Source: Corynebacterium sp. HMSC074A01 (GTDB taxonomy: Bacteria; Actinomycetota; Actinomycetes; Mycobacteriales; Mycobacteriaceae). Taken from it: 64,000 nt of DNA. The stretch spans positions 196,539 through 260,538 of the forward strand of contig NZ_KV825615.1 in the NCBI RefSeq assembly GCF_001831515.1. The letters are read 5' to 3'. This document shows, in pieces, positions 17,503 through 26,992 of the stretch. The position numbers and the translations under genes were made by a program. Below the pieces are notes generated by a model. It was not told the DNA's origin, did no database searches, and was given only the letters and a program-made list of their open reading frames with translations. Position 1 is the first letter of the stretch; every line of letters begins with the position of its first letter.

Positions 17503-19005
17503 TTAGCCCACCGCGCCCGTGAGGCGGCCGTGGAAGGCGCTCGCCTGCTCGCTCATGCCGACAAACCGCACCCGCTTGTCGTACTGCGCGTAGCGCTGCT
17601 CAATGGAGTCCAGCGCCGCGATGGTCGAGGCGTCCCACAACGTGGCCTCAGTCAAATCCACTACGACCTCTTCCGGATCGGAGGAGTACATAAACAGCGT
17701 GGTCAGGTCGTTCGAAGACGCAAAGAGCAGCTGGCCGCGCACCGCGTAGTGGGCCACGCCGTCGATCTCCTCGCGCGTCACCTCCACCAGGTGCGCCACG
17801 TTGCGCACAAACACCACCGACGCGACCAGCACACCGACCACCACGCCGATCGCCAGGTTGCTGGTCACCAGCACTACCGCCACGGTGATCAGCATCGTGA
17901 CGGTCTCAGAGACGGGCAACTTCCGCAGCGTCGCGGGCGTAACCGAGTGCCAGTCGAAGGTGCCCACGGAGACCATCACCATCACCGCCACCAGCGCGGC
18001 CATCGGGATCTGGCCGACCAGGTCGTTGAGCAGCAGCATGAGCCCCAGCAGGAATGCGCCGGCGAAGAACGTCGACAGGCGCGTGCGCGCCCCGGAGGCC
18101 TTCACATTGATCATGGACTGCCCGATCATCGCGCAGCCGCCCATGCCGCCGAAGAGCGCGGAGACGATGTTCGCCGTGCCCTGTCCGAAGCCTTCGCGGG
18201 TTTTGTTGGAATGGGTGTCGGTGATCTCGTCGATAAGCTTGGCTGTCATCAGCGACTCCATCAGCCCCACCAGCGCCACGCCCAGCGCGTAGGGCGCGAT
18301 GATCTGCAGCGTCTCCCAGGTGAGCGGGACGTGCGGAATCACCAGCTCCGGCAGGGTGTCCGGCAGCTCGCCGCGGTCGCCCACTCGGGGCACGTCGATA
18401 CCGAAGGCCATGCACAGCGCCGTGACCACCACGATCGCCACCAGCGGCGCGGGCACCACCTCGGTCAGCTTCGGCATGCCCACCATGATCGCCAACCCCA
18501 GCGCCACCAGCGGGTAGACGGCAAAGGGCACGCCGAACAGCTCGCCGAGCTGCGCGGAGAAGATCATGATGGCCAGCGCGTTGACAAAGCCGACCATCAC
18601 GCTGCGCGGGATAAACCGCATGAGCTTCGCCACGCCGAGCACCGCCAGCACAATCTGAAACACGCCGGCGAGCATGATCGCGGCCAGCATGTACTCGTAG
18701 CCGTAGTCGCGCACGAGCGGCGCGATGACCAGGGCGACTGCCCCCGTGGCGGCGGTAATCATCGCGGGGCGACCGCCCGTAATCGCCACCACCATCGCCA
18801 TGATGAACGAGGAGTACAGCCCCACCTTCGGGTCCAGCCCCGCGATGATGGAGAAGCTAATCGCCTCCGGGATCAGGGCGATGCCCACCACCAGCCCGGC
18901 CAGCACCTCTTTGCTCAAGATTCGCGGGTTTCGCAGGGCCTCGCGCACGGTGGGCCGTGGCGCGTAGCGCACGCCCTCCTGCGCAGTCAGCACGGTGGCA
19001 GCCAT
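17503..19005 (-). CDS. SulP family anion transporter with STAS domain
   Basis: 500-aa SLC26/SulP protein. The first 370 or so residues hold 10-14 hydrophobic spans including the family start ([28 protein letters not shown]); the last 110 residues form a cytoplasmic STAS domain ([25 protein letters not shown]). The substrate could be sulfate, bicarbonate or nitrate/nitrite. Its place between the sulfur-carrier operon and nirB fits sulfate or nitrite and does not separate them. The start is ATG 19005, directly after AGGAGATC; an upstream in-frame extension of 12 codons lacks a ribosome site. Confidence 0.9.
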   Translation of the reverse strand: MAATVLTAQEGVRYAPRPTVREALRNPRILSKEVLAGLVVGIALIPEAISFSIIAGLDPKVGLYSSFIMAMVVAITGGRPAMITAATGAVALVIAPLVRDYGYEYMLAAIMLAGVFQIVLAVLGVAKLMRFIPRSVMVGFVNALAIMIFSAQLGELFGVPFAVYPLVALGLAIMVGMPKLTEVVPAPLVAIVVVTALCMAFGIDVPRVGDRGELPDTLPELVIPHVPLTWETLQIIAPYALGVALVGLMESLMTAKLIDEITDTHSNKTREGFGQGTANIVSALFGGMGGCAMIGQSMINVKASGARTRLSTFFAGAFLLGLMLLLNDLVGQIPMAALVAVMVMVSVGTFDWHSVTPATLRKLPVSETVTMLITVAVVLVTSNLAIGVVVGVLVASVVFVRNVAHLVEVTREEIDGVAHYAVRGQLLFASSNDLTTLFMYSSDPEEVVVDLTEATLWDASTIAALDSIEQRYAQYDKRVRFVGMSEQASAFHGRLTGAVG

Positions 19006-19074
19006 GATCTCCTCTTTGGTAGCGGGTACAACGACCCACATACTCTAGCCCCGCCCGCTTATCGACGCCCGCGC

Positions 19075-19317
19075 TCACCCCGCCTTACGCAAGTAGTAAT
19101 GCGGAGACTCCGCGTAGAGCAGCGTGTTGCCGGTGAGCCCGCACCAGGCGCGCAGGTCGATGTCGATGGCCTCGTTGACCGAGCGCAGATGGAGCACCTC
19201 GCCTGCGGCAACCTGGTCGCGGAACAGCAGGAAGAGCCGCACAAGCACATCTCCGCACGCAATGTCTTGCGCGTCCCAATAGTGCTGCGAGGCGGGCGGC
19301 TCCTGCTGCGTTTTCAC
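19075..19317 (-). CDS. TusA-family sulfur carrier protein, 80 aa
   Basis: A short TusA-fold protein. Cys21 in DIACGDVLVRL occupies the position of the persulfide-carrying Cys of E. coli TusA (CPEP motif), but the following Pro-x-Pro is replaced. Cys59 in LRAWCGLTG matches the second TusA Cys (GFC), and YYLRKAG matches its C-terminus. Spacing is the same as in the TusA domain of the upstream fusion gene. The start overlaps the fusion gene's stop by 4 nt (ATGA), so the two are coupled. It probably shuttles protein-bound sulfur within this operon; donor and acceptor are unknown. Confidence 0.75.
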   Translation of the reverse strand: MKTQQEPPASQHYWDAQDIACGDVLVRLFLLFRDQVAAGEVLHLRSVNEAIDIDLRAWCGLTGNTLLYAESPHYYLRKAG

Positions 19318-20912
19318 TGCTGCGCGTCCCCCGCTTGGTGCAGGTAGGTATCGCGGGCCTCGACGATCTGCGCCAGCTGCTGCTGCGCCAGCGTATCGGC
19401 CACGATCGGGTTATCCGCAAAGGTGGCGAACCCGCAGTCGGTGCTCAGCAGCACGCGCTCTTTGCCAAAAGCCTCCACGGCAGCTGCGATGCGGGCCACG
19501 ACGTCCTCGGTCGGCTCCAGCACTTGCTGCTTCTGGTTGAGTACGCCGACGCAGACGCGCTGGTCCTCCCGGATCCCGTGCAAGGCATCCAGGCTGCCAG
19601 CGCGTGGTGTGGCCAGCTCGAGCGAAAGCGTGCCCACGTTCAGCGCCGCAAACAGGTCGACGAAGGGGGCGAAGTCGCCCTCGAGCGCGGCCGACTCGTC
19701 CGTGGTCCAGTTGCCGCGGCACACGTGCAGTGCGAGCCGCTCTGGGTCGAAACCCTCGGTGAGCTGGTCCAGCAGCGACTGCGCAAAGGCGAGCTCCTCG
19801 TCCACGCTACCGGCAAGCTCGTCGAGCGCGCCGCACATGAAGGTGCGCCCGCCGCCGTCGTGGCGGCCGTAGACCACCTCGGTGAGCACAGGTTCATCGA
19901 TCTGGATCATGGCGGTGCCCAGCGAGTACAGCTCGTGGAGCTCCTCGCGCAGCACGCGCACAATGTCGGTGGTCATCTCCTCGCGGCTTTCGTACGCCCG
20001 GTCGGAGACGCACTCCATCCACATCGTGCGGGTCAGCAGATAGGGCCCCGGGAGGCACACCTTCACCGGCGCATCGGTGATGGATTGCAGGAAGCGGACC
20101 TCGTGCGCCACGAGCGGCTTGTCACGCCCGAGCGGGCCGAAGACCGCAGGGTGGCGAACCTCGCCGGCAGGCACGTCCAGCGCGCGCAGTTCGCGCTCGA
20201 AATCCTCCGGGTCCTCCACGTACGGAAGCAGGTCCGTAATGGGGATGAGCTGGCAGTTTTGCAGCCTGCCCGCAACGAAACTGGAGTAGTTGTCGCGGCG
20301 CATCTCCCCGTCGGTGACCACGTCCACGCCGGCGCGCTGCTGCGCCGCGAGCACGAGCTGCACCGCATCGTCCGCGGTGGCCTGGAACTCCTCTTCCGGC
20401 ATCCGGCCCGCGAGGTGCTCGTGGACCGCGTGGAGCAGCCAGGGCTTGCGCGGCCACGACCCCATGGTCACGACCGAAAGCGGCGCGAGCTTCGGCGCGG
20501 GAGTAGGTGCAGGGAACTCGGTAGGCACCGTCGGGGTAACCACTTCCTGGGTCACCGGCATCTGCGGGCGCTTGCGCTGCTTCTTGGCGCGCTTCTTCGG
20601 TGTGGGTTCCTGCGCGGGCTCAGCTGCCGGTGTTTCCGTGGGTGCTTCCGTAAACGCCCCCTTGCACACCAAAAAGCGCCAGCGGGCCTGGTCGGGTTCC
20701 TCGATCACGTTGACCAGCTCGTTGCCGGTGAGTCGGCACCACGAGGGCAGGTCGACTGGCACGGTCGGCTCGTAGGAGATGATCTCCAGCAGCTGGCCCG
20801 GATCGAGCGGATCAATGTGCTGGCGAATCAGTAACAGCAGGCCGTTGCCGCAGTCGAGGTCTCCCCCGTCAAAGCTCGAATGGGGCGGGTACGGATGTTG
20901 AGTCTGTGGCAC
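19314..20912 (-). CDS. TusA domain fused to MetE-like methionine synthase core
   Basis: 532 aa in two parts. Residues 15-85 are TusA-like, with Cys21 (LDCGNGLLLLI) and Cys59 (LPSWCRLTG), ending FLVCKG like TusA's YLIRKG. Residues 88-140 are a Pro/Ala/Lys linker. Residues 140-525 match the C-terminal catalytic barrel of cobalamin-independent methionine synthase. The four zinc ligands are present (His396 and Cys398 in LHVCRG, Glu432 in LELATPR, Cys493 in STDCGF), as is the acidic QIDEP loop (Asp339). The MetE N-terminal folate-domain copy is absent, as in core-MetE proteins. Methyl transfer to a thiol is inferred; the TusA partner suggests the thiol or methyl source is tied to a carrier persulfide. 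It lies between the DsrE gene (12-nt gap) and the second TusA gene. Confidence 0.8.
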   Translation of the reverse strand: MPQTQHPYPPHSSFDGGDLDCGNGLLLLIRQHIDPLDPGQLLEIISYEPTVPVDLPSWCRLTGNELVNVIEEPDQARWRFLVCKGAFTEAPTETPAAEPAQEPTPKKRAKKQRKRPQMPVTQEVVTPTVPTEFPAPTPAPKLAPLSVVTMGSWPRKPWLLHAVHEHLAGRMPEEEFQATADDAVQLVLAAQQRAGVDVVTDGEMRRDNYSSFVAGRLQNCQLIPITDLLPYVEDPEDFERELRALDVPAGEVRHPAVFGPLGRDKPLVAHEVRFLQSITDAPVKVCLPGPYLLTRTMWMECVSDRAYESREEMTTDIVRVLREELHELYSLGTAMIQIDEPVLTEVVYGRHDGGGRTFMCGALDELAGSVDEELAFAQSLLDQLTEGFDPERLALHVCRGNWTTDESAALEGDFAPFVDLFAALNVGTLSLELATPRAGSLDALHGIREDQRVCVGVLNQKQQVLEPTEDVVARIAAAVEAFGKERVLLSTDCGFATFADNPIVADTLAQQQLAQIVEARDTYLHQAGDAQQ

Positions 20913-20924
20913 TTGCTGCGCGCC

Positions 20925-21290
20925 CTAGTAGGAGACGCTCGGCGTGCCGTCGGCGAGGAACTCGACGAGCTTCGCGCCGCCGACGATCTGTGCGCCCTCG
21001 ATGAGCTGGTCCTCGGTGTAGCCGCGCTTCTTAATGCACGGTGCGCACACGTAGAGGGTGCCACCGGCAGCGATGAAGTTGTCGATGAGCTCCTTGAGCG
21101 GGGCGAAGCCCTCCTCGTGGATGTCGTCGGCGTAGCCGTCGACTGCCAGGTAGGCACCCTCGGAGGAGAGGAAGACCATGGTGTCCTGGGCGGATCCGAC
21201 CGCAGCGTTCGCTACGACGAAGCCGACGGTGGCCAGGTCAGTGTCGTTCTTGGCGTGGGCAATGGTGACGCAAAATTTTCCGGTAGACAT
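20925..21290 (-). CDS. DsrE-family sulfur transfer protein
   Basis: 121-aa DsrE/F-like protein (start KFCVTIAHAKNDTDLATVGFVVANAA). Two Cys close to the DsrE active position, Cys82 and Cys85 in YVCAPCIKKRGY, could carry a persulfide. It is the first gene of the DsrE / TusA-MetE / TusA operon. DsrE and TusA proteins exchange sulfur in thiosulfate and tetrathionate metabolism and in tRNA thiolation, which supports a sulfur relay. ATG 21290 is chosen because -10 TATGGT lies exactly 7 nt upstream (leaderless); an in-frame start 4 codons earlier falls in the promoter. Confidence 0.8.
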   Translation of the reverse strand: MSTGKFCVTIAHAKNDTDLATVGFVVANAAVGSAQDTMVFLSSEGAYLAVDGYADDIHEEGFAPLKELIDNFIAAGGTLYVCAPCIKKRGYTEDQLIEGAQIVGGAKLVEFLADGTPSVSY

Positions 21291-21297
21291 GCGTCCC

Positions 21298-21303
21298 ACC
21301 ATA
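21298..21303 (-). promoter_or_regulatory. -10 box of the DsrE-TusA/MetE-TusA operon
   Basis: TATGGT on the minus strand followed by 7 nt and ATG 21290: a leaderless start for the sulfur-carrier operon. Confidence 0.5.
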
Positions 21304-21347
21304 CGCAGAAATCAAAGGACGTGTGGACGTCGATAAGCATGCAAAAA

Positions 21348-21375
21348 GCCGCACCCCCGAAATTGGGGGTGCGGC
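21348..21375 (-). terminator. Terminator of the S10 operon
   Basis: An 11-bp perfect stem GCCGCACCCCC / GGGGGTGCGGC with a 6-nt loop; on the minus strand five T follow. It ends rpsJ-to-rpsQ transcription and confirms that rplN is not in this transcript. Confidence 0.9.
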
Positions 21376-21391
21376 CTTGGCGCGCTAGAGA

Positions 21392-21676
21392 CTAGCGAGC
21401 CTTCTCGACGATCTCGACGAGACGGAAGTGCTTGTCCTTGGACAGCGGGCGGGTCTCCTCGATAAGGACCAGGTCGCCGACACCGGCGGTGTTGTCCTCG
21501 TCGTGAGCCTTGACGCGGTTGGTCGTGCGGACGATCTTGCCGTAAAGGGCGTGGGACTTACGATCCTCGACCTCGACGACGATGGTCTTGTCCATCTTGT
21601 CGGAAACGACGTAGCCGCGGCGGCGCTTCTGCACTGCCTTCTGGGTGTTCTGTTCAGTCACGTTTGCCTCACTCAT
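21392..21676 (-). CDS. rpsQ: 30S ribosomal protein S17
   Basis: S17, 94 aa, an OB-fold primary 16S rRNA binder. Core [28 protein letters not shown] is typical. It is the last S10-operon gene here, followed by a strong terminator, and it starts 2 nt after the rpmC stop codon. Confidence 0.96.
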   Translation of the reverse strand: MSEANVTEQNTQKAVQKRRRGYVVSDKMDKTIVVEVEDRKSHALYGKIVRTTNRVKAHDEDNTAGVGDLVLIEETRPLSKDKHFRLVEIVEKAR

Positions 21677-21678
21677 GA

Positions 21679-21909
21679 TTAAGCCTCAGCTCCCGGGACG
21701 ACGGACAGGCCGAGCTCACGCTCGCGCAGCACGGTGTAGATGCGTGCGATGTCGCGCTTCACGGTGGAGATGCGGCGGTTGTTGGTCAGCTGGCCGGTCG
21801 CGAGCTGGAAGCGCAGGTTAAACAACTCTTCCTTCGCGTCGGACAGGCGGCTCTTCAGCTCTTCATCGGTGAGTTCGCGGAACTCAGATGCGGGGGTACC
21901 GTTCGCCAT
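21679..21909 (-). CDS. rpmC: 50S ribosomal protein L29
   Basis: L29, 76 aa, near the peptide exit tunnel. It begins [18 protein letters not shown]; the helical hairpin with [15 protein letters not shown] is diagnostic. Its ATG overlaps the rplP stop by one base (TAATG), and AAGGAGG lies upstream, which rules out the longer in-frame start. Confidence 0.95.
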   Translation of the reverse strand: MANGTPASEFRELTDEELKSRLSDAKEELFNLRFQLATGQLTNNRRISTVKRDIARIYTVLRERELGLSVVPGAEA

Positions 21910-22325
21910 TAGTACTGGTCCTCCTTCTTGATGATGCGAGTCTTGCACGGAAGCTTCGCAGCCGCACGGCGCAGAGCCTCGATAGCAACCTCGTCATTCG
22001 GGTAGGACATCTCAAACAGGATGCGACCCGGCTTCACGTTGGCAACCCACTTCTCCACCGGGCCCTTACCGGAACCCATACGCACGCCGAGCGGCTTCTG
22101 GGTCAGCGGGCGGTCCGGGAAGATGTTGATCCAGACCTTGCCGCCACGCTTGACGTGACGGTTGATGGCAATACGGGATGCCTCAATCTGACGGTTGGTG
22201 ATGTAGGCCGGCTCGAGTGCCTGCAAAGCCCAGTCACCGAAGTTGATGGTGTTACCGCCCTTGGACACGCCACGACGGGTCGGGCGGTGCTGGCGGCGGT
22301 ACTTCACGCGCTTAGGGATAAGCAT
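21909..22325 (-). CDS. rplP: 50S ribosomal protein L16
   Basis: L16, 138 aa, contacts the A-site tRNA elbow region of 23S rRNA. It starts [14 protein letters not shown]; an open extension of 78 codons upstream lies within rpsC and is discarded. It contains [16 protein letters not shown] and [20 protein letters not shown]. Only 4 nt separate it from rpsC. Confidence 0.97.
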   Translation of the reverse strand: MLIPKRVKYRRQHRPTRRGVSKGGNTINFGDWALQALEPAYITNRQIEASRIAINRHVKRGGKVWINIFPDRPLTQKPLGVRMGSGKGPVEKWVANVKPGRILFEMSYPNDEVAIEALRRAAAKLPCKTRIIKKEDQY

Positions 22326-22329
22326 GTGT

Positions 22330-23073
22330 TTAGCCCTCCTGCTTCTTCTCGGCGCGCTGGCGGCGCTGGCCGCCACGACGCGGGCGGCGGTCGCCGCGGC
22401 CACGGCGCTCGTTGGACGGAGCGTTGAGCTCAGACTCGCGGACACCGCCAACGACGTCGCCCTTGTAGATCCAGACCTTGACGCCGATGACGCCGAAGGT
22501 GGTGTGGGCTTCTGCGGTGCCGTAGTCGATCTCCGCACGCAGGGTGTGCAGCGGCACACGGCCTTCGTGGTAGCGCTCGACGCGGGACATTTCTGCGCCG
22601 CCCAGACGGCCAGAGGTCATCACCTTGATGCCCTTGACCTGCGGGTTGCGCATTGCGGACTGGATGGCCTTGCGCATCGCGCGACGGAACGCGACGCGGT
22701 TCACCAGCTGCTCAGCGATGGACTGAGCAACGAGGGTCGCGTTGGCGTCAACGTTCTTTACCTCGAGGATGTTCAGGGCAACCATCTTGCCGGTGAGCTT
22801 CTCCAGCTCGCGGCGGATGCGCTCTGCCTCGCTGCCGCGACGGCCAATCACGATGCCCGGGCGGGCGGTGTGAATGTCGACGCGGACGCGGTCGCGGGTG
22901 CGCTCGATGACGACGTCGGCGATGCCGGCGCGCTCGAGGCCCTTGGACAGGAACTCGCGGATCTTGATGTCCTCGTGGACGTAGTCAGCGTAGTTCTTGT
23001 CGGCGTACCAGTGGGACTTGTAGTTAGCGGTGATACCCAGGCGCAGGCCGTGTGGGTGGATCTTCTGGCCCAT
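22330..23073 (-). CDS. rpsC: 30S ribosomal protein S3
   Basis: S3, 247 aa, lines the mRNA entry channel. KH domain near residues 40-110 ([16 protein letters not shown]); the C-terminus is a basic Arg/Gly tail ([16 protein letters not shown]) typical of actinobacteria. Its ATG overlaps the rplV stop by one base. Confidence 0.97.
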   Translation of the reverse strand: MGQKIHPHGLRLGITANYKSHWYADKNYADYVHEDIKIREFLSKGLERAGIADVVIERTRDRVRVDIHTARPGIVIGRRGSEAERIRRELEKLTGKMVALNILEVKNVDANATLVAQSIAEQLVNRVAFRRAMRKAIQSAMRNPQVKGIKVMTSGRLGGAEMSRVERYHEGRVPLHTLRAEIDYGTAEAHTTFGVIGVKVWIYKGDVVGGVRESELNAPSNERRGRGDRRPRRGGQRRQRAEKKQEG

Positions 23074-23432
23074 TACTTAGCCCCTTCCTTGGACTCGACA
23101 ACGACGGTGATGTGGGAGGTGCGCTTCCGGATCTGGAAGGCACGGCCCTGGGCGCGCGGCTGGTAGCGACGCATGGTGGGGCCTTCGTTGGCCCAGCACT
23201 CGGACACGACGAGCGTGCGCGGGTCCAGACCGAAGTTGTTCTCAGCGTTGGCGGCTGCGGATGCAACAACCTTCGCGACGTCCTTGGCCGCACCCTGCGG
23301 TGCGTACTTCAGGATTGCGAGGGCCTCGGAGACGGACTTCCCGCGGACGAGAGCCAGCACGCGGCGGGCCTTCATCGGGGAGGTGCGGACGAACTTGGCA
23401 GTCGCGGATGCAGTGGTGATTGTGTCAGCCAT
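23073..23432 (-). CDS. rplV: 50S ribosomal protein L22
   Basis: L22, 119 aa; its beta-hairpin lines the exit tunnel ([19 protein letters not shown]), where macrolide-resistance changes map. No insertion or duplication is seen in that hairpin. It starts 3 nt after rpsS ends. Confidence 0.97.
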   Translation of the reverse strand: MADTITTASATAKFVRTSPMKARRVLALVRGKSVSEALAILKYAPQGAAKDVAKVVASAAANAENNFGLDPRTLVVSECWANEGPTMRRYQPRAQGRAFQIRKRTSHITVVVESKEGAK

Positions 23433-23435
23433 TGC

Positions 23436-23711
23436 TTATCGACGTCCCTTCTCTGCCTTGACGTGACCCTTAAAGGTCTTGGTGGGTGCAAACTCGCCGA
23501 GCTTGTGACCGACCATGGACTCGTCGACAAACACCGGGACGTGCTTCCGGCCGTCGTGGACGGCGAAAGTGTGACCGATGAAATCGGGGAGAATGGTCGA
23601 GCGGCGGGACCAGGTCTTGATGACCTGCTTGGTACCGGCCTCGTTCTGAGCATCCACCTTGTTGAGGAGGTGCTCATCGACGAACGGGCCCTTCTTCAGG
23701 CTGCGTGGCAT
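23436..23711 (-). CDS. rpsS: 30S ribosomal protein S19
   Basis: S19, 91 aa, in the head of the small subunit. [16 protein letters not shown] and [19 protein letters not shown] are conserved signatures. It sits between rplB and rplV in the standard order. Confidence 0.97.
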   Translation of the reverse strand: MPRSLKKGPFVDEHLLNKVDAQNEAGTKQVIKTWSRRSTILPDFIGHTFAVHDGRKHVPVFVDESMVGHKLGEFAPTKTFKGHVKAEKGRR

Positions 23712-23727
23712 GTCTGTTTACCTCCTC

Positions 23728-24567
23728 TTAGCGCTTCTTGTTCTTCGAGCGACGACGGCGCACGATCATGTTGTTGGAGTAACGGTTCGGGTTGCGGGTA
23801 CGGCCTTCCTTCTGGCCCCACGGGGAAACCGGGTGACGGCCACCGGAAGTCTTACCCTCACCACCACCGTGCGGGTGGTCGACCGGGTTCATGACAACAC
23901 CGCGGACAGTGGGCCTCCAGCCCTTCCAGCGCATACGGCCGGCCTTGCCCCAACGGATGTTGATCTGGTCTGCGTTGCCCACCTCACCGACGGTTGCACG
24001 GCAGCGGATGTCCACGCGACGAATCTCGGAGGACGGCATACGCAGCACGGCGTAGGAACCTTCCTTACCCAGCAGCTGGATGGAAGCACCAGCGGAACGG
24101 GCAAGCTTGGCGCCAGCACCGGGCTTGAGCTCCACAGCGTGGATGGTGGTACCGGTCGGGATGTTGCGCAGCGGCAGGTTGTTGCCAACCTTGATGTCCG
24201 CGTTTGCGCCCGACTCGATAACGGTGCCCTGCTTCAGGCCCTTCGGCGCAATGATGTAGCGCTTCTCACCGTCAAAGTAGTGGAGCAGTGCAATGTTTGC
24301 GGTGCGGTTCGGGTCGTACTCGATGTGAGCGACCTTCGCCAGCACGCCGTCCTTGTCGGAGCGGCGGAAATCGATCACGCGGTAGCGACGCTTGTGGCCG
24401 CCGCCGCGGTGACGAGTGGTGATGTGGCCGTGGGTGTTACGGCCACCCTTCTTCGGGAGCGGGCGCAGCAACGACTTTTCCGGAGTCGAGCGAGTGATCT
24501 CCTCGAACTCGGAAACGGAGCTGGCGCGGCGACCCGGGGTTGTCGGCTTGTACTTACGAATAGCCAT
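23728..24567 (-). CDS. rplB: 50S ribosomal protein L2
   Basis: L2, 279 aa, near the peptidyl transferase centre and needed for subunit joining. It begins [14 protein letters not shown] and contains the conserved GRNNHG-type region as [19 protein letters not shown] and the catalytic-region stretch [14 protein letters not shown]. Confidence 0.98.
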   Translation of the reverse strand: MAIRKYKPTTPGRRASSVSEFEEITRSTPEKSLLRPLPKKGGRNTHGHITTRHRGGGHKRRYRVIDFRRSDKDGVLAKVAHIEYDPNRTANIALLHYFDGEKRYIIAPKGLKQGTVIESGANADIKVGNNLPLRNIPTGTTIHAVELKPGAGAKLARSAGASIQLLGKEGSYAVLRMPSSEIRRVDIRCRATVGEVGNADQINIRWGKAGRMRWKGWRPTVRGVVMNPVDHPHGGGEGKTSGGRHPVSPWGQKEGRTRNPNRYSNNMIVRRRRSKNKKR

Positions 24568-24593
24568 ATTGTGTCCTTTTCTATCGAGTCTTC

Positions 24594-24896
24594 TTAGGCA
24601 GTTGCGCCGAAGATGTCGATGGAGTCGCTGCCCTCGCGGAGAGTGACGTAGGCGCGCTTGGTGTCCTTGCGCTTACCGAAACCGGTGCGGGTGCGCTTGC
24701 GCTTGCCCTCGCGGTTGACGGTGTTCACCGAAGCGACGTCAACGCCGAAAATCTCTTCCACGGCGATCTTGATCTGGGTCTTGTTTGCAGACGGAGCGAC
24801 GTAGAACGTGTAGGTGTTCTGCTCCATCAGCGCGTAGGTCTTCTCAGAGAGGACCGGAGCGATGATGATGTCGCGCGGGTTAGCAGTCTTAGCCAT
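24594..24896 (-). CDS. rplW: 50S ribosomal protein L23
   Basis: L23, 100 aa, docking site for trigger factor and SRP at the tunnel exit. The pattern [20 protein letters not shown] is typical. It begins on the base next to the rplD stop, so translation is probably coupled. Confidence 0.97.
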   Translation of the reverse strand: MAKTANPRDIIIAPVLSEKTYALMEQNTYTFYVAPSANKTQIKIAVEEIFGVDVASVNTVNREGKRKRTRTGFGKRKDTKRAYVTLREGSDSIDIFGATA

Positions 24897-25565
24897 TTAC
24901 TTCTCCTCCTCCGCTGCGGTGGCGGAAGCCTTCGCCGCGTCGCGGTTAATGAAGGTGTGCAGTGCCTCGACCGAGAAGACCACGTCGTCTGCGTTGAGGA
25001 CGTCGTAGGTGTTCAGCTGCCCCGGCTCAAGGATGCGAACGCCCGGCAGGTTCCTTGCGGAAAGACGGGAGTTGACGTCCTCACGGCCGATGACCAGCAG
25101 AACGGACTTACGGTCGGTCAGGCGCTCGATGAAGGCGCGTGCAGACTTGGTCGAGGGCTTCTGACCCGGGACCAGGTCCTCAACGACGTGGATGCGTGCG
25201 TTACGCGCGCGGTCGGTGAGGGCACCAACGAGAGCTGCCTTAATCATTTTCTTCGGGGTGCGCTGCGCGTAGGAACGCGGCTGCGGACCGTGAACGGTGC
25301 CACCGCCGGTGAACTGCGGAGCGCGGATGGAACCCTGACGGGCACGACCGGTGCCCTTCTGGCGGAACGGCTTCTTGCCACCGCCGCGCACGTCGGCGCG
25401 GGTCTTGGTGGCGTGCGTTCCCTGACGTGCGGCTGCCAGCTGTGCGGTCACAACCTGGTGCAGCAGCGGGATGGAAGCTTCGCGGTCAAAAAGTTCTGCC
25501 GGAAGCTCTACGGAACCGTTGGTCTTTCCGTCAGCGGTGTGGACGTCAAGCGTCAGGTTCGTCAT
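24897..25565 (-). CDS. rplD: 50S ribosomal protein L4
   Basis: L4, 222 aa, a tunnel constriction protein that in E. coli also represses the S10 operon. The extended loop [20 protein letters not shown] is intact. The start overlaps the rplC end by 4 nt (ATGA). If autoregulation exists here it would act on the long leader upstream of rpsJ. Confidence 0.97.
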   Translation of the reverse strand: MTNLTLDVHTADGKTNGSVELPAELFDREASIPLLHQVVTAQLAAARQGTHATKTRADVRGGGKKPFRQKGTGRARQGSIRAPQFTGGGTVHGPQPRSYAQRTPKKMIKAALVGALTDRARNARIHVVEDLVPGQKPSTKSARAFIERLTDRKSVLLVIGREDVNSRLSARNLPGVRILEPGQLNTYDVLNADDVVFSVEALHTFINRDAAKASATAAEEEK

Positions 25566-26218
25566 GCGTGAGCACCGCCCTTCACTGCGGTCTTGACGGT
25601 AACAACGCTGCCCTTGGCACCCGGGATTGCGCCCTTGACCAGGATCAGGTTGTTGTCGCCGTCGATGCGTTGGATCTTCAGGTTCTGGGTAGTAACGCGG
25701 TTACCGCCCATACGGCCAGCCATGCGCTTGCCCTTGAAGACACGGCCCGGGGTAGCAGCGCCACCGATGCCGCCGACGCGGCGGTGTGCTGCCTGGTTAC
25801 CGTGTGCGGCACCCTGGCCGGCGAAGCCGTGGCGCTTCATAGCGCCAGCGTAGCCCTTGCCCTTGGTGGTGCCAACGACGTCGACGTAGGTGTCGCCGTC
25901 GAAGATGGTCGCGTTGTACTCCTGGCCGACCTCGTACTCGGAGGTGTCGTCCATGCGGATCTCCGCAACAACGCGGCGCGGCGTCACGCCAGCCTTCTTG
26001 AAGTGGCCGGTCTGCGGCTTGTTGGACTTACGGGGGTCAATGTCGCCGTAAGCAATCTGGATGGCGCTGTAGCCATCGGTCTCTTTGGTACGAATCTGGG
26101 TGACCACACACGGCCCAGCCTCGACGACGGTGACCGGAATTACACGGTTCTCCTCGTCGAAGACCTGGGTCATGCCGAGCTTCTTGCCCAGAATGCCCTT
26201 GATCTGGTTCTCAGACAT
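25562..26218 (-). CDS. rplC: 50S ribosomal protein L3
   Basis: L3, 218 aa, an early assembly protein reaching the peptidyl transferase centre. It starts [20 protein letters not shown]; an extra 5 codons upstream contain the GGAGAA ribosome site and are not coding. The conserved [11 protein letters not shown] loop is present. Confidence 0.96.
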   Translation of the reverse strand: MSENQIKGILGKKLGMTQVFDEENRVIPVTVVEAGPCVVTQIRTKETDGYSAIQIAYGDIDPRKSNKPQTGHFKKAGVTPRRVVAEIRMDDTSEYEVGQEYNATIFDGDTYVDVVGTTKGKGYAGAMKRHGFAGQGAAHGNQAAHRRVGGIGGAATPGRVFKGKRMAGRMGGNRVTTQNLKIQRIDGDNNLILVKGAIPGAKGSVVTVKTAVKGGAHA

Positions 26219-26261
26219 GTATTGGTTCTCCACTACTTAAAAGTTCGGGGATCTCTACTGC

Positions 26262-26567
26262 TTACTGGATGTTCACGTCGACGCTTGCCGGAAGGTCGAT
26301 GCGCATGAGCGCGTCAACGGTCTTCGGCGTCGGATCGAGAATGTCGATGAGGCGCTTGTGAGTGCGCATCTCGAAGTGCTCGCGAGAGTCCTTGTACTTG
26401 TGGGGAGAACGAATAACGGCGTACACGTTCTTCTCGGTGGGCAACGGCACCGGTCCAACGACGCGGGCACCCGTGCGGGTGACCGTAGCAACGATCTTCT
26501 TCGCAGATGCGTCGATCGCCTCGTGGTCGTAGGCCTTGAGCCTGATGCGGATCTTCTGTCCCGCCAC
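26262..26567 (-). CDS. rpsJ: 30S ribosomal protein S10
   Basis: S10, 101 aa, in the 30S head and a partner of NusB in antitermination. [26 protein letters not shown] matches the family closely. It is the first gene of an eleven-gene operon: rpsJ, rplC, rplD, rplW, rplB, rpsS, rplV, rpsC, rplP, rpmC, rpsQ. The predicted promoter lies about 390 nt upstream. Confidence 0.97.
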   Translation of the reverse strand: MAGQKIRIRLKAYDHEAIDASAKKIVATVTRTGARVVGPVPLPTEKNVYAVIRSPHKYKDSREHFEMRTHKRLIDILDPTPKTVDALMRIDLPASVDVNIQ

Positions 26568-26957
26568 GCTTACCTCTTCCTCGCATCCCCACGTTCAACT
26601 CCTCGCCCCGCTCGAATGTCGATCGGAGTGAGAAACGAAATCGAAGCGGTGGGGTTTGTAGCTTCTAGTTTCTCTATAACGTTGTCCGGGCTGGGCCCAT
26701 GGCTCAACGCCAGTGTCGTTTCATTGACTTCTTGACACTTCCGGAAGATGCAAGGCACCGCAAATAACTGCTGCGCAATCAGTGCTTCCGCCGCGACCCA
26801 AAGGCCGGGGTGCAAGACTCGGAAGGGTGCGTGACCCTTGCGTACTGCCGCTGTTTATTTGCCATGGCGCCTTCTCCGGCCCTCCCCAAGGGGAAGGTCC
26901 TTCTACCGAAGGTGTCATGTTTGCCGGACCATCGCGCTTGCGCGCCATGTTTCGGCA
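26568..26957 (-). promoter_or_regulatory. Long leader of the S10 operon
   Basis: About 390 nt lie between the predicted transcript start and rpsJ. The leader contains a hairpin (CCTTCCCC-TT-GGGGAGG, around 26882-26900) directly before the ribosome site of a small open frame, and further folded sequence before rpsJ. A leader this long usually has a regulatory role such as L4 feedback; that is inference. Confidence 0.4.
26779..26865 (-). CDS. Possible 28-aa leader peptide in the S10 leader
   Basis: A small open frame starts MANKQRQYARVTH and ends GSRRKH, rich in Arg and Lys. GGAGAAGG precedes its ATG by 4 nt, right after a GC hairpin. It lies wholly inside the predicted S10 leader and ends about 210 nt before rpsJ. 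It may be a regulatory uORF or chance. There is no homologue knowledge to support it. Confidence 0.25.
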   Translation of the reverse strand: MANKQRQYARVTHPSESCTPAFGSRRKH

Positions 26958-26963
26958 ACCCGA

Positions 26964-26992
26964 GTATTAAAGCACGTCGCGCTATAAAGCGC
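26964..26992 (-). promoter_or_regulatory. Promoter of the S10 operon
   Basis: On the minus strand: -35 TTGCGC (26992-26987), a 17-nt spacer ending in TGC, -10 TTTAAT (26969-26964). The TGCTTTAATACT core is shared exactly with the rplN promoter. Predicted start near 26957. Confidence 0.6.

Noticed and set aside
14851..19347. A 1,498-codon plus-strand open frame
   Set aside because: It lies exactly opposite nirD, nirB and the SulP gene, is full of His/Arg/Ala typical of antisense GC-rich frames, and has no recognisable domain.
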